From contig NZ_JAIUHG010000022.1 of NCBI RefSeq assembly GCF_020164955.1, positions 59,474-123,473 of the forward strand: 64,000 nucleotides of DNA, given 5' to 3'. Below, piece by piece: positions 34,416 through 44,023 of the stretch. The notes under the pieces were generated by a model. It was not told the DNA's origin and searched no databases. It worked only from the letters and a program-made list of their open reading frames with translations. The DNA comes from Mesorhizobium sp. CA8. Lineage in GTDB: Bacteria > Pseudomonadota > Alphaproteobacteria > Rhizobiales > Rhizobiaceae. The position numbers were made by a program, and so were the translations under genes. Each line of letters starts with the position of its first letter. Positions within the stretch are counted from its first letter, which is position 1.

Positions 34416-35285
34416 ATGTTTTTTTCGCGAGTTGGTCAATCGGTAGCGCCGCGTCGGGGTGTTTTGCTGGCGCTGTCGGTGGTTGCTCCCGCGCTCGTGC
34501 TGTCGGCCTGCATGTCCTCCGAGAAGGATGTCAACCTGGCGACCTATGTCGACCAGACCGAACCGGCCGACGTTCTCTACAATCAGGGCCTGGCCAATAT
34601 GAATGCCGGCCGCCTCGATGAGGCCAGCAAGAAGTTCGACGCCGTCGATCGCCAGCATCCCTATTCGGAATTCGCGCGCAAATCGATGGTGATGGGCGCT
34701 TTCGCCGATTATCGCGCCGGCAATTACGACGAGGCGATCGGAACCGCGAAGCGCTATTTGACGCTTTATCCGTCGACCGACGACGCCGCCTACGCGCAAT
34801 ACATCATCGGCTTGAGCTACTACCGGCAGATCAAGGACGTCACCCAGGATCAGAAGGAGGCGCGCCAGACCATTCAGACCATGCAGGATCTGGTGACGCG
34901 CTGGCCGAACTCCGAATATGTCCCGGACGCCAAGGACAAGATCCGCTTCGCCAACGACCAGCTTGCCGGCAAGGAGATGCAGATCGGCCGCTACTACCTG
35001 GAGCGCCGCGAATACATCGCCGCCGTAAAGCGGTTCCGCGCCGTGGTCGAAAACTATTCCAACACCCGCCATGTCGAGGAGGCGCTCGCGCGCCTGACCG
35101 AGTCCTATTATGCGATGGGCCTGACCTCGGAAGCGCAGACGGCCGCGGCGGTGCTTGGTCACAATTATCCGGACAGCCCGTGGTACAAGGACTCCTACAA
35201 GCTCCTGCAGAGCAACGGGCTTGAGCCGCGCGAAAATGCCGGATCGTGGATCTCCAAGGCCGGGAAGCTGATCACCGGCGCCTGA
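34416..35285 (+). CDS. bamD: BamD (ComL), outer membrane assembly lipoprotein
   Basis: The 289-residue lipoprotein has a signal peptide ending VLSAC and about five TPR repeats (from ADVLYNQGLANMNAGRLDEASKKFDAV through AALARLTESYYAMGL), the YfiO/BamD pattern. It is an essential part of the BAM complex that inserts beta-barrel proteins. ATG 34416 (MFFSRVG) was chosen as it leaves a normal-length signal; ATG 34368 is preceded by AAGGGGAT and cannot be excluded. The 200-bp gap before it contains no gene; it ends 8 bp before recN. Confidence 0.92.
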   Translation: MFFSRVGQSVAPRRGVLLALSVVAPALVLSACMSSEKDVNLATYVDQTEPADVLYNQGLANMNAGRLDEASKKFDAVDRQHPYSEFARKSMVMGAFADYRAGNYDEAIGTAKRYLTLYPSTDDAAYAQYIIGLSYYRQIKDVTQDQKEARQTIQTMQDLVTRWPNSEYVPDAKDKIRFANDQLAGKEMQIGRYYLERREYIAAVKRFRAVVENYSNTRHVEEALARLTESYYAMGLTSEAQTAAAVLGHNYPDSPWYKDSYKLLQSNGLEPRENAGSWISKAGKLITGA

Positions 35286-35293
35286 AGCTTGCG

Positions 35294-36967
35294 ATGCTGT
35301 CCAGACTGTCGATCCGCGATATCGTCCTGATCGAGAAGCTGGACATCGACTTCCTGCCTGGACTTTCGGTGCTGACGGGCGAAACCGGCGCCGGCAAATC
35401 CATCCTGCTCGACGCATTGTCGCTGGCGCTCGGCGCGCGCGGCGATGCATCGCTCGTCCGCCACGGCGCCGCGCAAGGCCAGGTCATTGCCGTGTTCGAC
35501 GTGCCGCGCAACCATCCGGCGCGTGCGCTGCTCGCCGACAATGACATCGAGGACGATGGCGACATCATCCTGCGCCGCGTGCAGACGGCCGACGGCCGCA
35601 CGCGCGTCTTCGTCAACGACCAGCCCTCCAGCGTCACGCTGATGCGCGATGTCGGCCGCGCGCTGGTCGAGATCCACGGCCAGCATGACGAGCGCGCCCT
35701 GGTTGATCCCGGCGCGCATCGCGAATTGCTGGACAGTTTCGGCGGCCATCTGGGCGCCGTGCGCGGCACGGGCGAGGCCTGGCGCTACTGGCGCAACTGC
35801 GAGCAGGAGCTTTCCCGGCATCGCGCCAGGGTCGAGGCGGCGGCGCGCGAGGCCGATTTTCTGCGCGCTTCCGTCGCCGAGCTTGCGAAACTCGATCCGC
35901 AGCCGGGCGAGGAGACTGAGCTTGCGGAACTGCGCGCGATCATGATGCGCGTGGAAAAGATCGCCGCCGAGATCCATGACGCGCAGGACGTGCTGTCGGG
36001 ACCGTCCTCGCCGCTGCCACAGCTTGCCAGCCTGCTGCGGCGGTTGCAGCGCAAGTCCAGCGAAGCGCCCGGCCTGCTCGACGACGTGGTGAAATCGCTG
36101 GACGAGGCGATGATCTCGCTCGATGCGGCGCAATCGGGCGTGGACGCTGCGCTTCGCGCCACTGAATATGATCCGCAGCGGCTGGAGAAGGCGGAGGAGC
36201 GGTTGTTTGCGCTGCGCGCCGCCTCGCGCAAGCACAATGTTGCGGTCGACGACCTGGCGCAGCTGCGCGACACGATGGTGGCCGATCTTGCCGATCTCGA
36301 TGCCGGCGAGGAGCGGCTGCATGCGCTGGAAAAGCAGGCCGCCGCCGGACGTGAAGCCTATGATATCTCCGCCGCGCAGCTGTCATCGCTGCGCCACGCC
36401 GCAGCGGCGGGGCTGACCGAGGCGGTGATGGCGGAACTGCCGGCGCTCAAGCTCGAACGGGCCGAGTTCATCGTCGAGATGAAAAGCGATGCCGAAAACC
36501 GCATGGAAGAAGGCATCGACCAGGTCGAATTCTGGGTGCGGACCAATCCGGGCACCAGGCCGGGCCCGATGATGAAGGTCGCCTCCGGCGGCGAGCTCTC
36601 GCGCTTCCTTCTGGCGCTGAAGGTGGCGCTGGCTGACCGCGGCTCGGCGCCGACCCTGGTGTTCGACGAAATCGATACCGGCGTCGGCGGCGCGGTGGCC
36701 GACGCTATAGGCCAGCGGCTGGCGCGGCTGTCCAAGCGGGTGCAGGTGCTTTCGGTTACCCATGCGCCGCAGGTTGCGGCGCGCGCCGCGACGCATTTCC
36801 TGATCTCCAAATCCGGCGGCAAGGATCGCGTCGCCACCGGCATCGCCGAAATGGACCGCGCCGCGCGCCAGGAGGAAATCGCGCGCATGCTGGCCGGCGC
36901 CGTCATCACCGATGAAGCGCGCGCCGCTGCCGAGAGGTTGCTGCGCGAGAACACTGCCGCAGCTTAA
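35294..36967 (+). CDS. recN: RecN, SMC-like DNA repair ATPase
   Basis: The 557-residue protein has the Walker A LTGETGAGKSILLDALSLALG near the N-terminus, long coiled coils (about residues 150-370), and at the C-terminus the signature VASGGELSRFLLALK and Walker B TLVFDEIDTGVGG with VTHAPQVAARA. It acts in double-strand break repair, bridging DNA. ATG 35294 (MLSRLSIRDIVLIEKL) is the conserved start; it lies only 8 bp after bamD, suggesting one transcript. A 134-bp gap precedes ligA. No LexA site was recognised. Confidence 0.94.
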   Translation: MLSRLSIRDIVLIEKLDIDFLPGLSVLTGETGAGKSILLDALSLALGARGDASLVRHGAAQGQVIAVFDVPRNHPARALLADNDIEDDGDIILRRVQTADGRTRVFVNDQPSSVTLMRDVGRALVEIHGQHDERALVDPGAHRELLDSFGGHLGAVRGTGEAWRYWRNCEQELSRHRARVEAAAREADFLRASVAELAKLDPQPGEETELAELRAIMMRVEKIAAEIHDAQDVLSGPSSPLPQLASLLRRLQRKSSEAPGLLDDVVKSLDEAMISLDAAQSGVDAALRATEYDPQRLEKAEERLFALRAASRKHNVAVDDLAQLRDTMVADLADLDAGEERLHALEKQAAAGREAYDISAAQLSSLRHAAAAGLTEAVMAELPALKLERAEFIVEMKSDAENRMEEGIDQVEFWVRTNPGTRPGPMMKVASGGELSRFLLALKVALADRGSAPTLVFDEIDTGVGGAVADAIGQRLARLSKRVQVLSVTHAPQVAARAATHFLISKSGGKDRVATGIAEMDRAARQEEIARMLAGAVITDEARAAAERLLRENTAAA

Positions 36968-37101
36968 GATTTTCGGACGCTGGCAGGCCGAGTCAGCAGA
37001 TGGCTGCATCCCGCTGTTCAACAATGATTTCTTCGCAATCCGACTCCCCCGCACCGAATCCTGATTTATAGTGGCCCGCCATAATTCGAGGACCGCGTTT
37101 C

Positions 37102-39309
37102 ATGTCGGAAAAACCAGTCGAATCGCTGAGCGAAGGCGAGGCCGCGGAGGAGCTGAAGCGGCTCGCGGCGGAGATCGCCGAGCACGACCGGCGCTATCAC
37201 ACCGAGGACGCGCCGACGATCTCGGACGCCGAATATGACGCGCTGGCAAGACGCAACCTCGCCATCGAAGAGCGCTTTCCCGATCTCGTGCGCGAGGATT
37301 CGCCGTCGCGCCGGGTCGGGGCGCCGCCGGCAGAAGGCTTTGCCAAGGTGCGGCACGCGGTGCCGATGCTCAGCCTCGCCAAGGCCTATACCGACCAGGA
37401 CGTCGCCGATTTCATCGAACGCGGAAGGCGTTTCTTCGACCGCGACAAGGACCTCGACATCGCCTTCACGGCCGAGCCGAAGATCGACGGGCTGTCAGCC
37501 TCGCTGCGCTATGAGAACGGCGTCTTCGTGCAGGGCGCGACGCGCGGCGACGGCACGGTCGGCGAGGACATCACCGCCAATCTGAAAACCATCGCCGATA
37601 TCCCGAAGAAGTTGCAAGGTTCGGGCTGGCCGGAAATCATCGAGATCCGCGGCGAGGTCTACATGACTTATGCCGAATTCGAAGCGCTGAAACAGCGCTC
37701 GGCGGCTGTCGGCGGCCAAGATTATGTCAATCCGCGCAATACGGCGGCCGGCTCGCTGCGCCAGAAGGATCCGTCGGTCACCGCCAGCCGCAACCTGAAA
37801 TTCTTTGCCTATGCCTGGGGCTACACGACAGCGGACCCCGCGCCGACGCAGTATGATTCAGTGCAGAAGTTCAAGGAATGGGGCTTCAAGGTCAGCCCGC
37901 TGATGGTGCGGGCGAAGTCGATCGACGAACTCATCGCGCACTACCACCGGATCGAGGAGCAGCGCTCCTCGCTGGGCTACGACATAGACGGCGTCGTCTA
38001 CAAGGTCGACCAGCTCGAGTTGCAGCGCCGCTGGGGCTTCGTCACCGGCGAGCCGCGCTGGGCAATCGCTCACAAATTCCCGGCCGAACAGGCGATGACC
38101 ACGGTCGAGAGAATCGACATCCAGGTCGGCCGCACCGGCACCCTGGCGCCGGTGGCGCGGCTGGCGCCGGTCACGGTCGGCGGCGTGGTGGTCGAGAACG
38201 TCACGCTGCACAATGAAGACTATATCAAAGGCTTCGACAGCAACGGCCAGCCGATCCGCGACGGCATCGACGTGCGCATCGGCGACACGGTGGTGATCCA
38301 GCGGGCGGGGGATGTCATCCCGCAGATCGTCAGCGTCGTCATCGACAAGCGGCCGGCCAATGCCGTGCCTTACGAATTCCCGCATACCTGTCCGGTCTGC
38401 GGCTCGCCGGCGACGCGCGAGATCAACGAGAAGACGGGCAAGGAGGATTCGCGGCGGCGCTGCACCGGTGAAATGATCTGCGCCGCGCAGGCGGTCGAAA
38501 GGCTGCGCCACTTCGTGTCGCGCGGTGCGCTCGATATCGAGGGCCTCGGCGCGGAGAATATCGACCTGTTCTTCAATTCGGGGCTGGTGAAGACCGCGGC
38601 CGATATCTTCACGCTGAAGGATCGCCGCCCGGCGGTCATGAGGGCGCTGGCGGAGCGGCGCGAGGAGCAGGCGAAGCTGCGCGAGGAAGCCTCGGGCAAG
38701 ACCCGCAAGAACGTGCGCAGCGTCGAGGAGCGCAATTATGAGGGCCTCGACAAATTGTTCGCCGCCATCGACGCGCGCCGCGAGCCGGAGCTCGACCGCT
38801 TCATCTTCGCGCTCGGCATCCGACATATCGGCGAGACGACGGCGGCGGTGCTTGCCCGGCAGTTCTCGACCATCGAGGAACTGATCCGTGTCGGCAAGGA
38901 GATGGCAAAGGCGGAGAATCCGCACAGCGTGTTCCCATCGATCAACGGCATCGGCGACACGGTGATCAACGCGCTGCGCGATTTCTTCGGCAATGAGCGC
39001 AATGACGACGTGCTCGACGCCTTGCTCGCGCAGGTTCATCCGAAACCCTATGTCGTGGAAATCTCAGCCGGCAGCGAAGTCTCCGGCAAGACGGTGGTGT
39101 TCACCGGCTCGCTGGAAAAGATGACGCGTTCGGAAGCCAAGGCGATGGCGGAGCGGCTCGGGGCCAAGGTGGCGGGCTCGGTTTCGGCCAAGACCGACCT
39201 TGTGGTGGCGGGTCCGGGCGCCGGCTCGAAGCTGAAAGTTGCGAGCGACCTCGGCATCGAGGTGATCGACGAGGACACCTGGCTGCAGCGCATCGGCAGG
39301 GGCGGCTGA
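37102..39309 (+). CDS. ligA: LigA, NAD-dependent DNA ligase
   Basis: The 735-residue ligase seals nicks in replication and repair. Order of domains: Ia (about 1-70), adenylation with K127-I-D-G (AEPKIDGLSAS), OB fold (IDVRIGDTVVIQRAGDVIPQI), a four-Cys zinc finger (HTCPVCG then RRRCTGEMICAAQ), helix-hairpin-helix repeats and a BRCT domain from about residue 650 (GKTVVFTGSLEKMTRSEAKAMAERLGAKV). A charged insertion (ERREEQAKLREEASGKTRKN) lies in the HhH region, as in other rhizobia. TGATG overlap with the following DUF2461 gene. Confidence 0.97.
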   Translation: MSEKPVESLSEGEAAEELKRLAAEIAEHDRRYHTEDAPTISDAEYDALARRNLAIEERFPDLVREDSPSRRVGAPPAEGFAKVRHAVPMLSLAKAYTDQDVADFIERGRRFFDRDKDLDIAFTAEPKIDGLSASLRYENGVFVQGATRGDGTVGEDITANLKTIADIPKKLQGSGWPEIIEIRGEVYMTYAEFEALKQRSAAVGGQDYVNPRNTAAGSLRQKDPSVTASRNLKFFAYAWGYTTADPAPTQYDSVQKFKEWGFKVSPLMVRAKSIDELIAHYHRIEEQRSSLGYDIDGVVYKVDQLELQRRWGFVTGEPRWAIAHKFPAEQAMTTVERIDIQVGRTGTLAPVARLAPVTVGGVVVENVTLHNEDYIKGFDSNGQPIRDGIDVRIGDTVVIQRAGDVIPQIVSVVIDKRPANAVPYEFPHTCPVCGSPATREINEKTGKEDSRRRCTGEMICAAQAVERLRHFVSRGALDIEGLGAENIDLFFNSGLVKTAADIFTLKDRRPAVMRALAERREEQAKLREEASGKTRKNVRSVEERNYEGLDKLFAAIDARREPELDRFIFALGIRHIGETTAAVLARQFSTIEELIRVGKEMAKAENPHSVFPSINGIGDTVINALRDFFGNERNDDVLDALLAQVHPKPYVVEISAGSEVSGKTVVFTGSLEKMTRSEAKAMAERLGAKVAGSVSAKTDLVVAGPGAGSKLKVASDLGIEVIDEDTWLQRIGRGG

Positions 39310-40001
39310 TGGCGGGCGCGTTCAAGGGGTTCGGGCAGAAAGCCATCCCATTCCTGAAGGCGCTCGACTTCCACCAAAGCCGCGAGTGGTTCCAGGAGAA
39401 CCGCGACCTTTACGACAGCGAGCTGCACGGGCCGTTCTGCGATCTGGTCGAGACGCTCAGTGAGCGTTTCGAAGCGGCCAAGCTTGGTCTGCGCGGCGAC
39501 CGCAAGAGGTCGCTGTTCCGCATCAATCGCGACGTGCGCTTTTCCAAGGATAAACGGCCCTACAACCGGCATCTCTCGGCGATCCTCTCGCCCGACGGCA
39601 CTAAGATGGAGCAGGGCGTCTTCTATGTGCATATCGGGCTCGAGCGCTGCTTTGCCGGTGTCGCATGGTGGCAGCCCGCGCCTGAATTGCTGCAGGCGAT
39701 GCGCAAAGCGATCGTGACCAAGCCAGCCGCGTTCCGAGCCATGGTCGCATCGCTCAAGAAGGCCGGCCTGGAGCTCGATGCGGAAGACCGCCTGAAGCGG
39801 GCGCCCCGCGGGTTCGAGGATGTCGGCGACGAGGATCTCGCCCAGGCGGTGCGGAGCCGGCATTTCGTGGTGCGGCACGACATTGATCCGGCGACAATCC
39901 ATTCGCCGGCGCTGGTCGACGATCTCGTCGAGTTCACGTTTGGCGCCAAGCCGCTGCTCGACTGGGGCAGGGCGATCCAAGGGACGGTTGTCAAGGCCTA
40001 A
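39309..40001 (+). CDS. DUF2461 / TIGR02453 family protein
   Basis: The 230-residue protein belongs to a conserved family of unknown function. Typical features are the N-terminal FLKALDFHQSREWFQENRDLYD, the LFRINRDVRFSKDKRPYNRHLSAIL block and HIGLERCFAGVAWWQPAPELLQAMRKAI. It overlaps the ligA stop by one base (TGATG), so it may be expressed at a low coupled level, but no link to DNA ligation is known. A perfect hairpin follows the stop, suggesting the transcript ends here. Confidence 0.85.
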   Translation: MAGAFKGFGQKAIPFLKALDFHQSREWFQENRDLYDSELHGPFCDLVETLSERFEAAKLGLRGDRKRSLFRINRDVRFSKDKRPYNRHLSAILSPDGTKMEQGVFYVHIGLERCFAGVAWWQPAPELLQAMRKAIVTKPAAFRAMVASLKKAGLELDAEDRLKRAPRGFEDVGDEDLAQAVRSRHFVVRHDIDPATIHSPALVDDLVEFTFGAKPLLDWGRAIQGTVVKA

Positions 40002-40007
40002 CCCCCG

Positions 40008-40028
40008 GCGATCAGTTCCGCTGATCGC
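40008..40028. terminator. hairpin after the DUF2461 gene
   Basis: GCGATCAG at 40008-40015 and CTGATCGC at 40021-40028 form a perfect 8-bp stem with a 5-nt loop. No T run follows, so termination is only suggested by position. Confidence 0.45.
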
Positions 40029-40096
40029 TGAGTCAAGCGAATTGGTGTGACATTGAAGGCGACGCTCCCTAAATGAAGCCGCTCAAGGAGCGGCGG

Positions 40097-40825
40097 ATGG
40101 CGGCGGAAGCAATCTCTGAGGGCAGAACGGGCAGCGATTTCTGGGACGGCGTGCGGCTTTCTATGCCGGTCGTCGTCGCCTCGGCGCCGTTCGCAATCTT
40201 GTTCGGCACGATCGCCGTCGACAATGGGGTTTCCGTCCTCGAAGCCTTCCTGATGAGCGCGATGATCTATGGCGGCGCGAGCCAAATGGTCGGCATCGAG
40301 CTGTTTGGCCAGCATGTCGCGCCATGGCTGATCGTGCTGTCGATCTTCGCTGTGAATTTCCGCCATGTGCTCTATTCGGCCGGCATCGGAAGGCGCATTG
40401 CGCATTGGCCGCTACTGCAGCAGGCGCTCGGCTATTTCATCCTGACGGATCCGCAATTCGCCATCGCCGAGGCAAGGGCCGAGTCCGGCCGTCCCGTCGG
40501 CTTCGTCTGGTATCTGGGGCTCGGCCTGCCGGTCTATGTGTTCTGGGTGATCGAAAGCGGGCTAGGGGCTGTGTTCGGCAAGATGATCCCGGACACGCAT
40601 GCGCTGGGCATCGATTTCCTTTTGCCGATCTATTTCCTCGGCCTGGTGCTCGGCTTCCGCAAGCGGCCGCTGTGGGCGCCCGTCGTCGCCGCCAGCGCCG
40701 TCGCCTCGATCATCGCCTATCGAACAGTCGGCTCGCCCTGGCATGTTTCGATCGGCGCGCTTGCCGGCGTTCTCCTGGCGGTGATCCTGCCGCCGCATCA
40801 CAGCGGCGTGGGCAAGCGGCCATGA
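40097..40825 (+). CDS. azlC: AzlC-family branched-chain amino acid exporter, large subunit
   Basis: The 242-residue membrane protein (about seven helices) matches AzlC/YgaZ: GVRLSMPVVVASAPFAILFGTIAVDNG, SAMIYGGASQMVGIELFG, NFRHVLYSAGIG and LGFFILTDPQFA-like AIAEARAE. With AzlD it exports valine, leucine or related amino acids. ATG 40097 was preferred to ATG 40073 because AAGGAGCGGCGG stands just before it. Start of azlD overlaps its stop (ATGA), which is the rule for this two-gene exporter. Confidence 0.92.
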   Translation: MAAEAISEGRTGSDFWDGVRLSMPVVVASAPFAILFGTIAVDNGVSVLEAFLMSAMIYGGASQMVGIELFGQHVAPWLIVLSIFAVNFRHVLYSAGIGRRIAHWPLLQQALGYFILTDPQFAIAEARAESGRPVGFVWYLGLGLPVYVFWVIESGLGAVFGKMIPDTHALGIDFLLPIYFLGLVLGFRKRPLWAPVVAASAVASIIAYRTVGSPWHVSIGALAGVLLAVILPPHHSGVGKRP

Positions 40826-41118
40826 GCACGACCTTCTGGATCATCCTGGCCGGCGCCGTCGCCACCTATCTGACCCGAATCGGCGGCCACCTCGTCATCT
40901 CTCGCTTCGAGACGATCCATCCGCGCGTCGAGGCCGGCCTCAACGCCGTGCCGGCCGCGGTGCTGACGGCGCTCGTCGCGCCGGAGCTGCTGCATGCCGG
41001 ACCGGCCGAATGGGCGGCGCTGATCGTCACTGTGCTGGTATCGCTGCGCGGCGGCCTGATGGCGATGTTCTTGGCCGGCGCGGCGGTGCTGATCGTCGCG
41101 CGCCAGTTCATGGGTTAG
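40822..41118 (+). CDS. azlD: AzlD-family small exporter subunit
   Basis: The 98-residue hydrophobic protein has four predicted helices and the AzlD motifs ATYLTRIGGHLV and LNAVPAAVLTALVAPELL. It partners with AzlC to form the exporter. Four-base overlap with azlC. A GC-rich hairpin lies 39 bp after the stop, between this gene and the convergent pepP. Confidence 0.92.
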   Translation: MSTTFWIILAGAVATYLTRIGGHLVISRFETIHPRVEAGLNAVPAAVLTALVAPELLHAGPAEWAALIVTVLVSLRGGLMAMFLAGAAVLIVARQFMG

Positions 41119-41156
41119 CTTTCCATCTTCAATGGTCGGCGCTGCCCCTCATTGCC

Positions 41157-41174
41157 CTGCCCGTAAACGGGCAG
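41157..41174. terminator. hairpin between convergent azlD and pepP
   Basis: CTGCCCG and CGGGCAG form a 7-bp perfect stem with a TAAA loop in the 69-bp gap between two convergent genes. It could act for both, although no clear T run is seen on either side. Confidence 0.5.
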
Positions 41175-41187
41175 CAAGACGCTCAAC

Positions 41188-43032
41188 TCAGATTTTTGCG
41201 TCGTGCGGCAGCGGCGCTGTAGCCTTTTCCAGCCAAGCCAGCGTTTCGCCGTCGACCATCGGGCCGATCTCGGCGAGCACCCGGGCATGATAGCGGTCGA
41301 GCCACTGCAACTCGTCCCGATGCAGCAGATCGGTCCGGATGAGCCGCTTGTCAATCGGCGCCAGCGTCAGCGTCTCGAAGCCGTGCATCGCGATGTCGCC
41401 GCCTTCGATCTGCTCCGCCGGCGTGACCAGGATCAGGTTTTCGATGCGTATGCCGTAGGCGCCTTCCTTATAGTAGCCCGGCTCGTTCGACAGCATCATG
41501 CCGGCCAGCAGTTTTTCGGTGCCGGTGCGGGCGATGCGCTGCGGCCCTTCATGCACGGCGAGATAGGAGCCGACGCCGTGGCCGGTTCCGTGGGCGAAGT
41601 CGCAGCCATGCTTCCACAGCGCCACGCGGGCAACAGCGTCGATCTCCGAACCGCGCGTGCCGGCGGGGAAACGCAACGTCGAGATGGCGATCATGCCCTT
41701 CAGCACAAGGGTGAAGCGCTCGCGCATCTCCTCGGTCGGCTGGCCGATCGGCACGGTGCGGGTGATGTCGGTGGTGCCGTCCTGATACTGGCCGCCGGAA
41801 TCGAGCAGGAACAACTCGCCGCTCTCAAGCTTGCGGCTGGTGGCGCGCGAGACGCGATAGTGCATGATCGCGCCGTTCGGGCCGGCGCCCGAAATGGTGT
41901 CGAAGGAAACGTCGCGCAGCGGCATCTGCGTTTCCTCGCCGGTCTGGCGGCGCACCTCCTCGAGCTTGGTGACGACGGCGATCTCGTCGAGTGTGCCGGG
42001 CTTCTGGCGGTCGAGCCAGCACAGCAGCCTGGCGACCGCGGCACCGTCGCGGCGATGCGCGGCGCGGCTGCCGGCGATCTCGGCCTGGTTCTTGGTCGCG
42101 CGCGGAATACGTGCCGGGTCAGCCGCCAGAACGACCTTGCCGCCATTGTCCTTGACCAGCATGCGGAGCTTCTCCGCAGCCAGCACCGGATCCAGCGTGA
42201 TTTTCGCACCACCCTTGGCGAGTTCAATGATCGCGGCTTCGAATTCACCTGGATCATGCGGATCGGCAAGCTGGGTGAGGTAGGCAGCGACCTGGCGCGG
42301 GAATTTGCGCTGGTCCATGAACAGCTGATGCTTGCCGTCGGCGGCGAGGATAGCAAAGCCGAGCGCCAGCGGCGTGTGCGGCACGTCGCCGCCACGAATG
42401 TTGAAGGCCCAGGCGATCGAGGACGGATCGGTCAGCACGGCGTGGGTGGCGCCATCCTTTTCGATCGCGCCGGCCAGCCGCGCCAGCTTGTCCTTCGCAA
42501 GCTCGCCGGCAAGGTTTTGCGGATGGATCTCGATGGGCGCGCGCGGCGGTTCCGGCTGGTCCGTCCAGATGATGTCGATGGGATTCCTGTCGAGCGGCAC
42601 CAACGTCGCGCCGGACTGCTCGGCCGACGCCTTCAGCGCCTTCATCTCGCCGATCGTATGCAGCCAGGGGTCGAAGCCGAGCCTTGCGCCCTTGCCGAGG
42701 TTGTCCTTGATCCAGGAGGCCGGCGGATTGTCGATGAGGCTTTCGACGGTGAAGATCGAAAGATCGACCTCACCTCGCACCTGCAGCGTGTAGCGGCCGT
42801 CGACGAAGATGAAGGCGCGGTCGCGCAGGATGATGGCGACGCCGGCCGAGCCCGAAAAGCCGGTCAGCCACTTCAGCCGCGCCGAGCGGTCGGCGACATA
42901 TTCGCCCTGGTGCTCGTCCGCGCGCGGCACCACGAAGCCATCCAGGCCATTCTCAGCCAGCCATTGCCGCAGCAGCGCAACGCGCGGCTTGCCGACGGCC
43001 GGATCACCAGCGGAATCAAAGGTCTGGAACAT
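41188..43032 (-). CDS. pepP: Xaa-Pro aminopeptidase (M24B, aminopeptidase P)
   Basis: The 614-residue metallopeptidase removes N-terminal residues before proline. Two creatinase-like N-terminal domains precede the pita-bread domain with metal ligands in LLDSGGQYQDGTTDITRT (two Asp), GTGHGVGSYLAVHEGP (His), SNEPGYY (Glu) and IRIENL (Glu). The long three-domain form resembles cytosolic eukaryotic APP1 and many rhizobial enzymes instead of E. coli PepP. ATG 43032 (MFQTFDSAGD) gives the family length; the frame stays open upstream but runs into a palindromic repeat. GAGGGAGCC lies upstream of the ATG. Confidence 0.93.
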   Translation of the reverse strand: MFQTFDSAGDPAVGKPRVALLRQWLAENGLDGFVVPRADEHQGEYVADRSARLKWLTGFSGSAGVAIILRDRAFIFVDGRYTLQVRGEVDLSIFTVESLIDNPPASWIKDNLGKGARLGFDPWLHTIGEMKALKASAEQSGATLVPLDRNPIDIIWTDQPEPPRAPIEIHPQNLAGELAKDKLARLAGAIEKDGATHAVLTDPSSIAWAFNIRGGDVPHTPLALGFAILAADGKHQLFMDQRKFPRQVAAYLTQLADPHDPGEFEAAIIELAKGGAKITLDPVLAAEKLRMLVKDNGGKVVLAADPARIPRATKNQAEIAGSRAAHRRDGAAVARLLCWLDRQKPGTLDEIAVVTKLEEVRRQTGEETQMPLRDVSFDTISGAGPNGAIMHYRVSRATSRKLESGELFLLDSGGQYQDGTTDITRTVPIGQPTEEMRERFTLVLKGMIAISTLRFPAGTRGSEIDAVARVALWKHGCDFAHGTGHGVGSYLAVHEGPQRIARTGTEKLLAGMMLSNEPGYYKEGAYGIRIENLILVTPAEQIEGGDIAMHGFETLTLAPIDKRLIRTDLLHRDELQWLDRYHARVLAEIGPMVDGETLAWLEKATAPLPHDAKI

Positions 43033-43070
43033 TTTTCTGGCTCCCTCGAATGGCTTGTGGCGACCGTAGC

Positions 43071-43123
43071 GCATGATCTTGAAAACCGGAATCGATTTCG
43101 GCAGGGCCAGATCGGCCGGATGC
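43071..43123. repeat. palindromic repeat between pepP and prmA
   Basis: GCATGATC at 43071 begins a sequence with the near-palindrome CCGGAATCGATTTCGG (43086-43101) and ends GGATGC at 43118-43123. From memory this resembles a dispersed rhizobial palindrome. It lies upstream of the pepP start and 10 bp past the prmA stop, so it may also act as a terminator for prmA. Confidence 0.45.
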
Positions 43124-43132
43124 AATCCGGCC

Positions 43133-44005
43133 TCAGCGCTTGAGATGGATGGTCGCCCAACCCTCGCGATGCAAGGTACGCACGTGGCGGAAGGCTTGGC
43201 CGACATAGGCCGAGATCACCGCGTCGCGCTGCCGGTCGAGGATGCCGGAAAGCACCAGTGAACCGCCGAGCCTGATGTGCTTGGCCATTTCGGGCGCGAG
43301 CCGCATCAGCGGCCGGGCCAGGATGTTGGCGATGATGAGGTCGAAAGGCGCGCGCCGGGCGAAGATCGGATGATGGAAGCCGGGCGCCGTCACCGTCTCG
43401 ACCAGCGCCTTGACGTGGTTGAGGCGGGCATTGGCGGCGGCGACGCGGATGGCGACCGGATCGATGTCGGTCGCCAGCACAGGGACATGCGCGAGCTTGG
43501 CCAGCGCAATCGCAAGCACGGCGCTGCCGGTGCCGAGGTCGAGCGCGTTGCGCGGCCGTTCGCGCAACGCCACCTGCTCCAGCATTTCGAGGCAGCCGGC
43601 AGTGGTGCCGTGATGGCCAGTGCCGAATGCCAAACCGGCCTCGATCTCGATGGCGAGGTCGCCGCTGCGGCGCTTGGCGCGGTCATGCGAACCATGGACG
43701 AGGAAGCGGCCGGCGCGGACCGGCTTCAAGCCTTCCAGCGAGCGCGACACCCAGTCGACGTCGGGAAGGACCTCGCGCTCGATCGCGTTCGGCAGGCCGA
43801 GACCGGCGAGGATATCCCGGACCCGCGCCTCGACGGGATCGACGTCGCCATCGGCATAGAGCGACACTTCGTGGATATCCTTTTCCTCGTCGAGCTCCAA
43901 CACAGCGATCGGCAGGCCGTCATCCTCGAACGCCGCGTCCAGCGCCGCGAAGATGCGGTCGGCTTCAATCTTGTTGGCGGTAAGATGGAGTCTGGTTTGC
44001 CCCAT
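43133..44005 (-). CDS. prmA: PrmA, ribosomal protein L11 methyltransferase
   Basis: The 290-residue enzyme trimethylates lysines of ribosomal protein L11. It has the N-terminal substrate domain and a methyltransferase domain with LAFGTGHHGTTAGCLEML, the SAM motif ALDLGTGSAVLAIALAKL, ATDIDPVAI and the NPPY-like FDLIIANILARPLMRLAPEM. The start MGQTRLHLTANK at 44005 was chosen because sequence further upstream in frame is the 44024-44091 palindromic repeat. It lies downstream of the sco gene on the same strand. Confidence 0.93.
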   Translation of the reverse strand: MGQTRLHLTANKIEADRIFAALDAAFEDDGLPIAVLELDEEKDIHEVSLYADGDVDPVEARVRDILAGLGLPNAIEREVLPDVDWVSRSLEGLKPVRAGRFLVHGSHDRAKRRSGDLAIEIEAGLAFGTGHHGTTAGCLEMLEQVALRERPRNALDLGTGSAVLAIALAKLAHVPVLATDIDPVAIRVAAANARLNHVKALVETVTAPGFHHPIFARRAPFDLIIANILARPLMRLAPEMAKHIRLGGSLVLSGILDRQRDAVISAYVGQAFRHVRTLHREGWATIHLKR

Positions 44006-44023
44006 CAGAAAGATGCTTGTTTG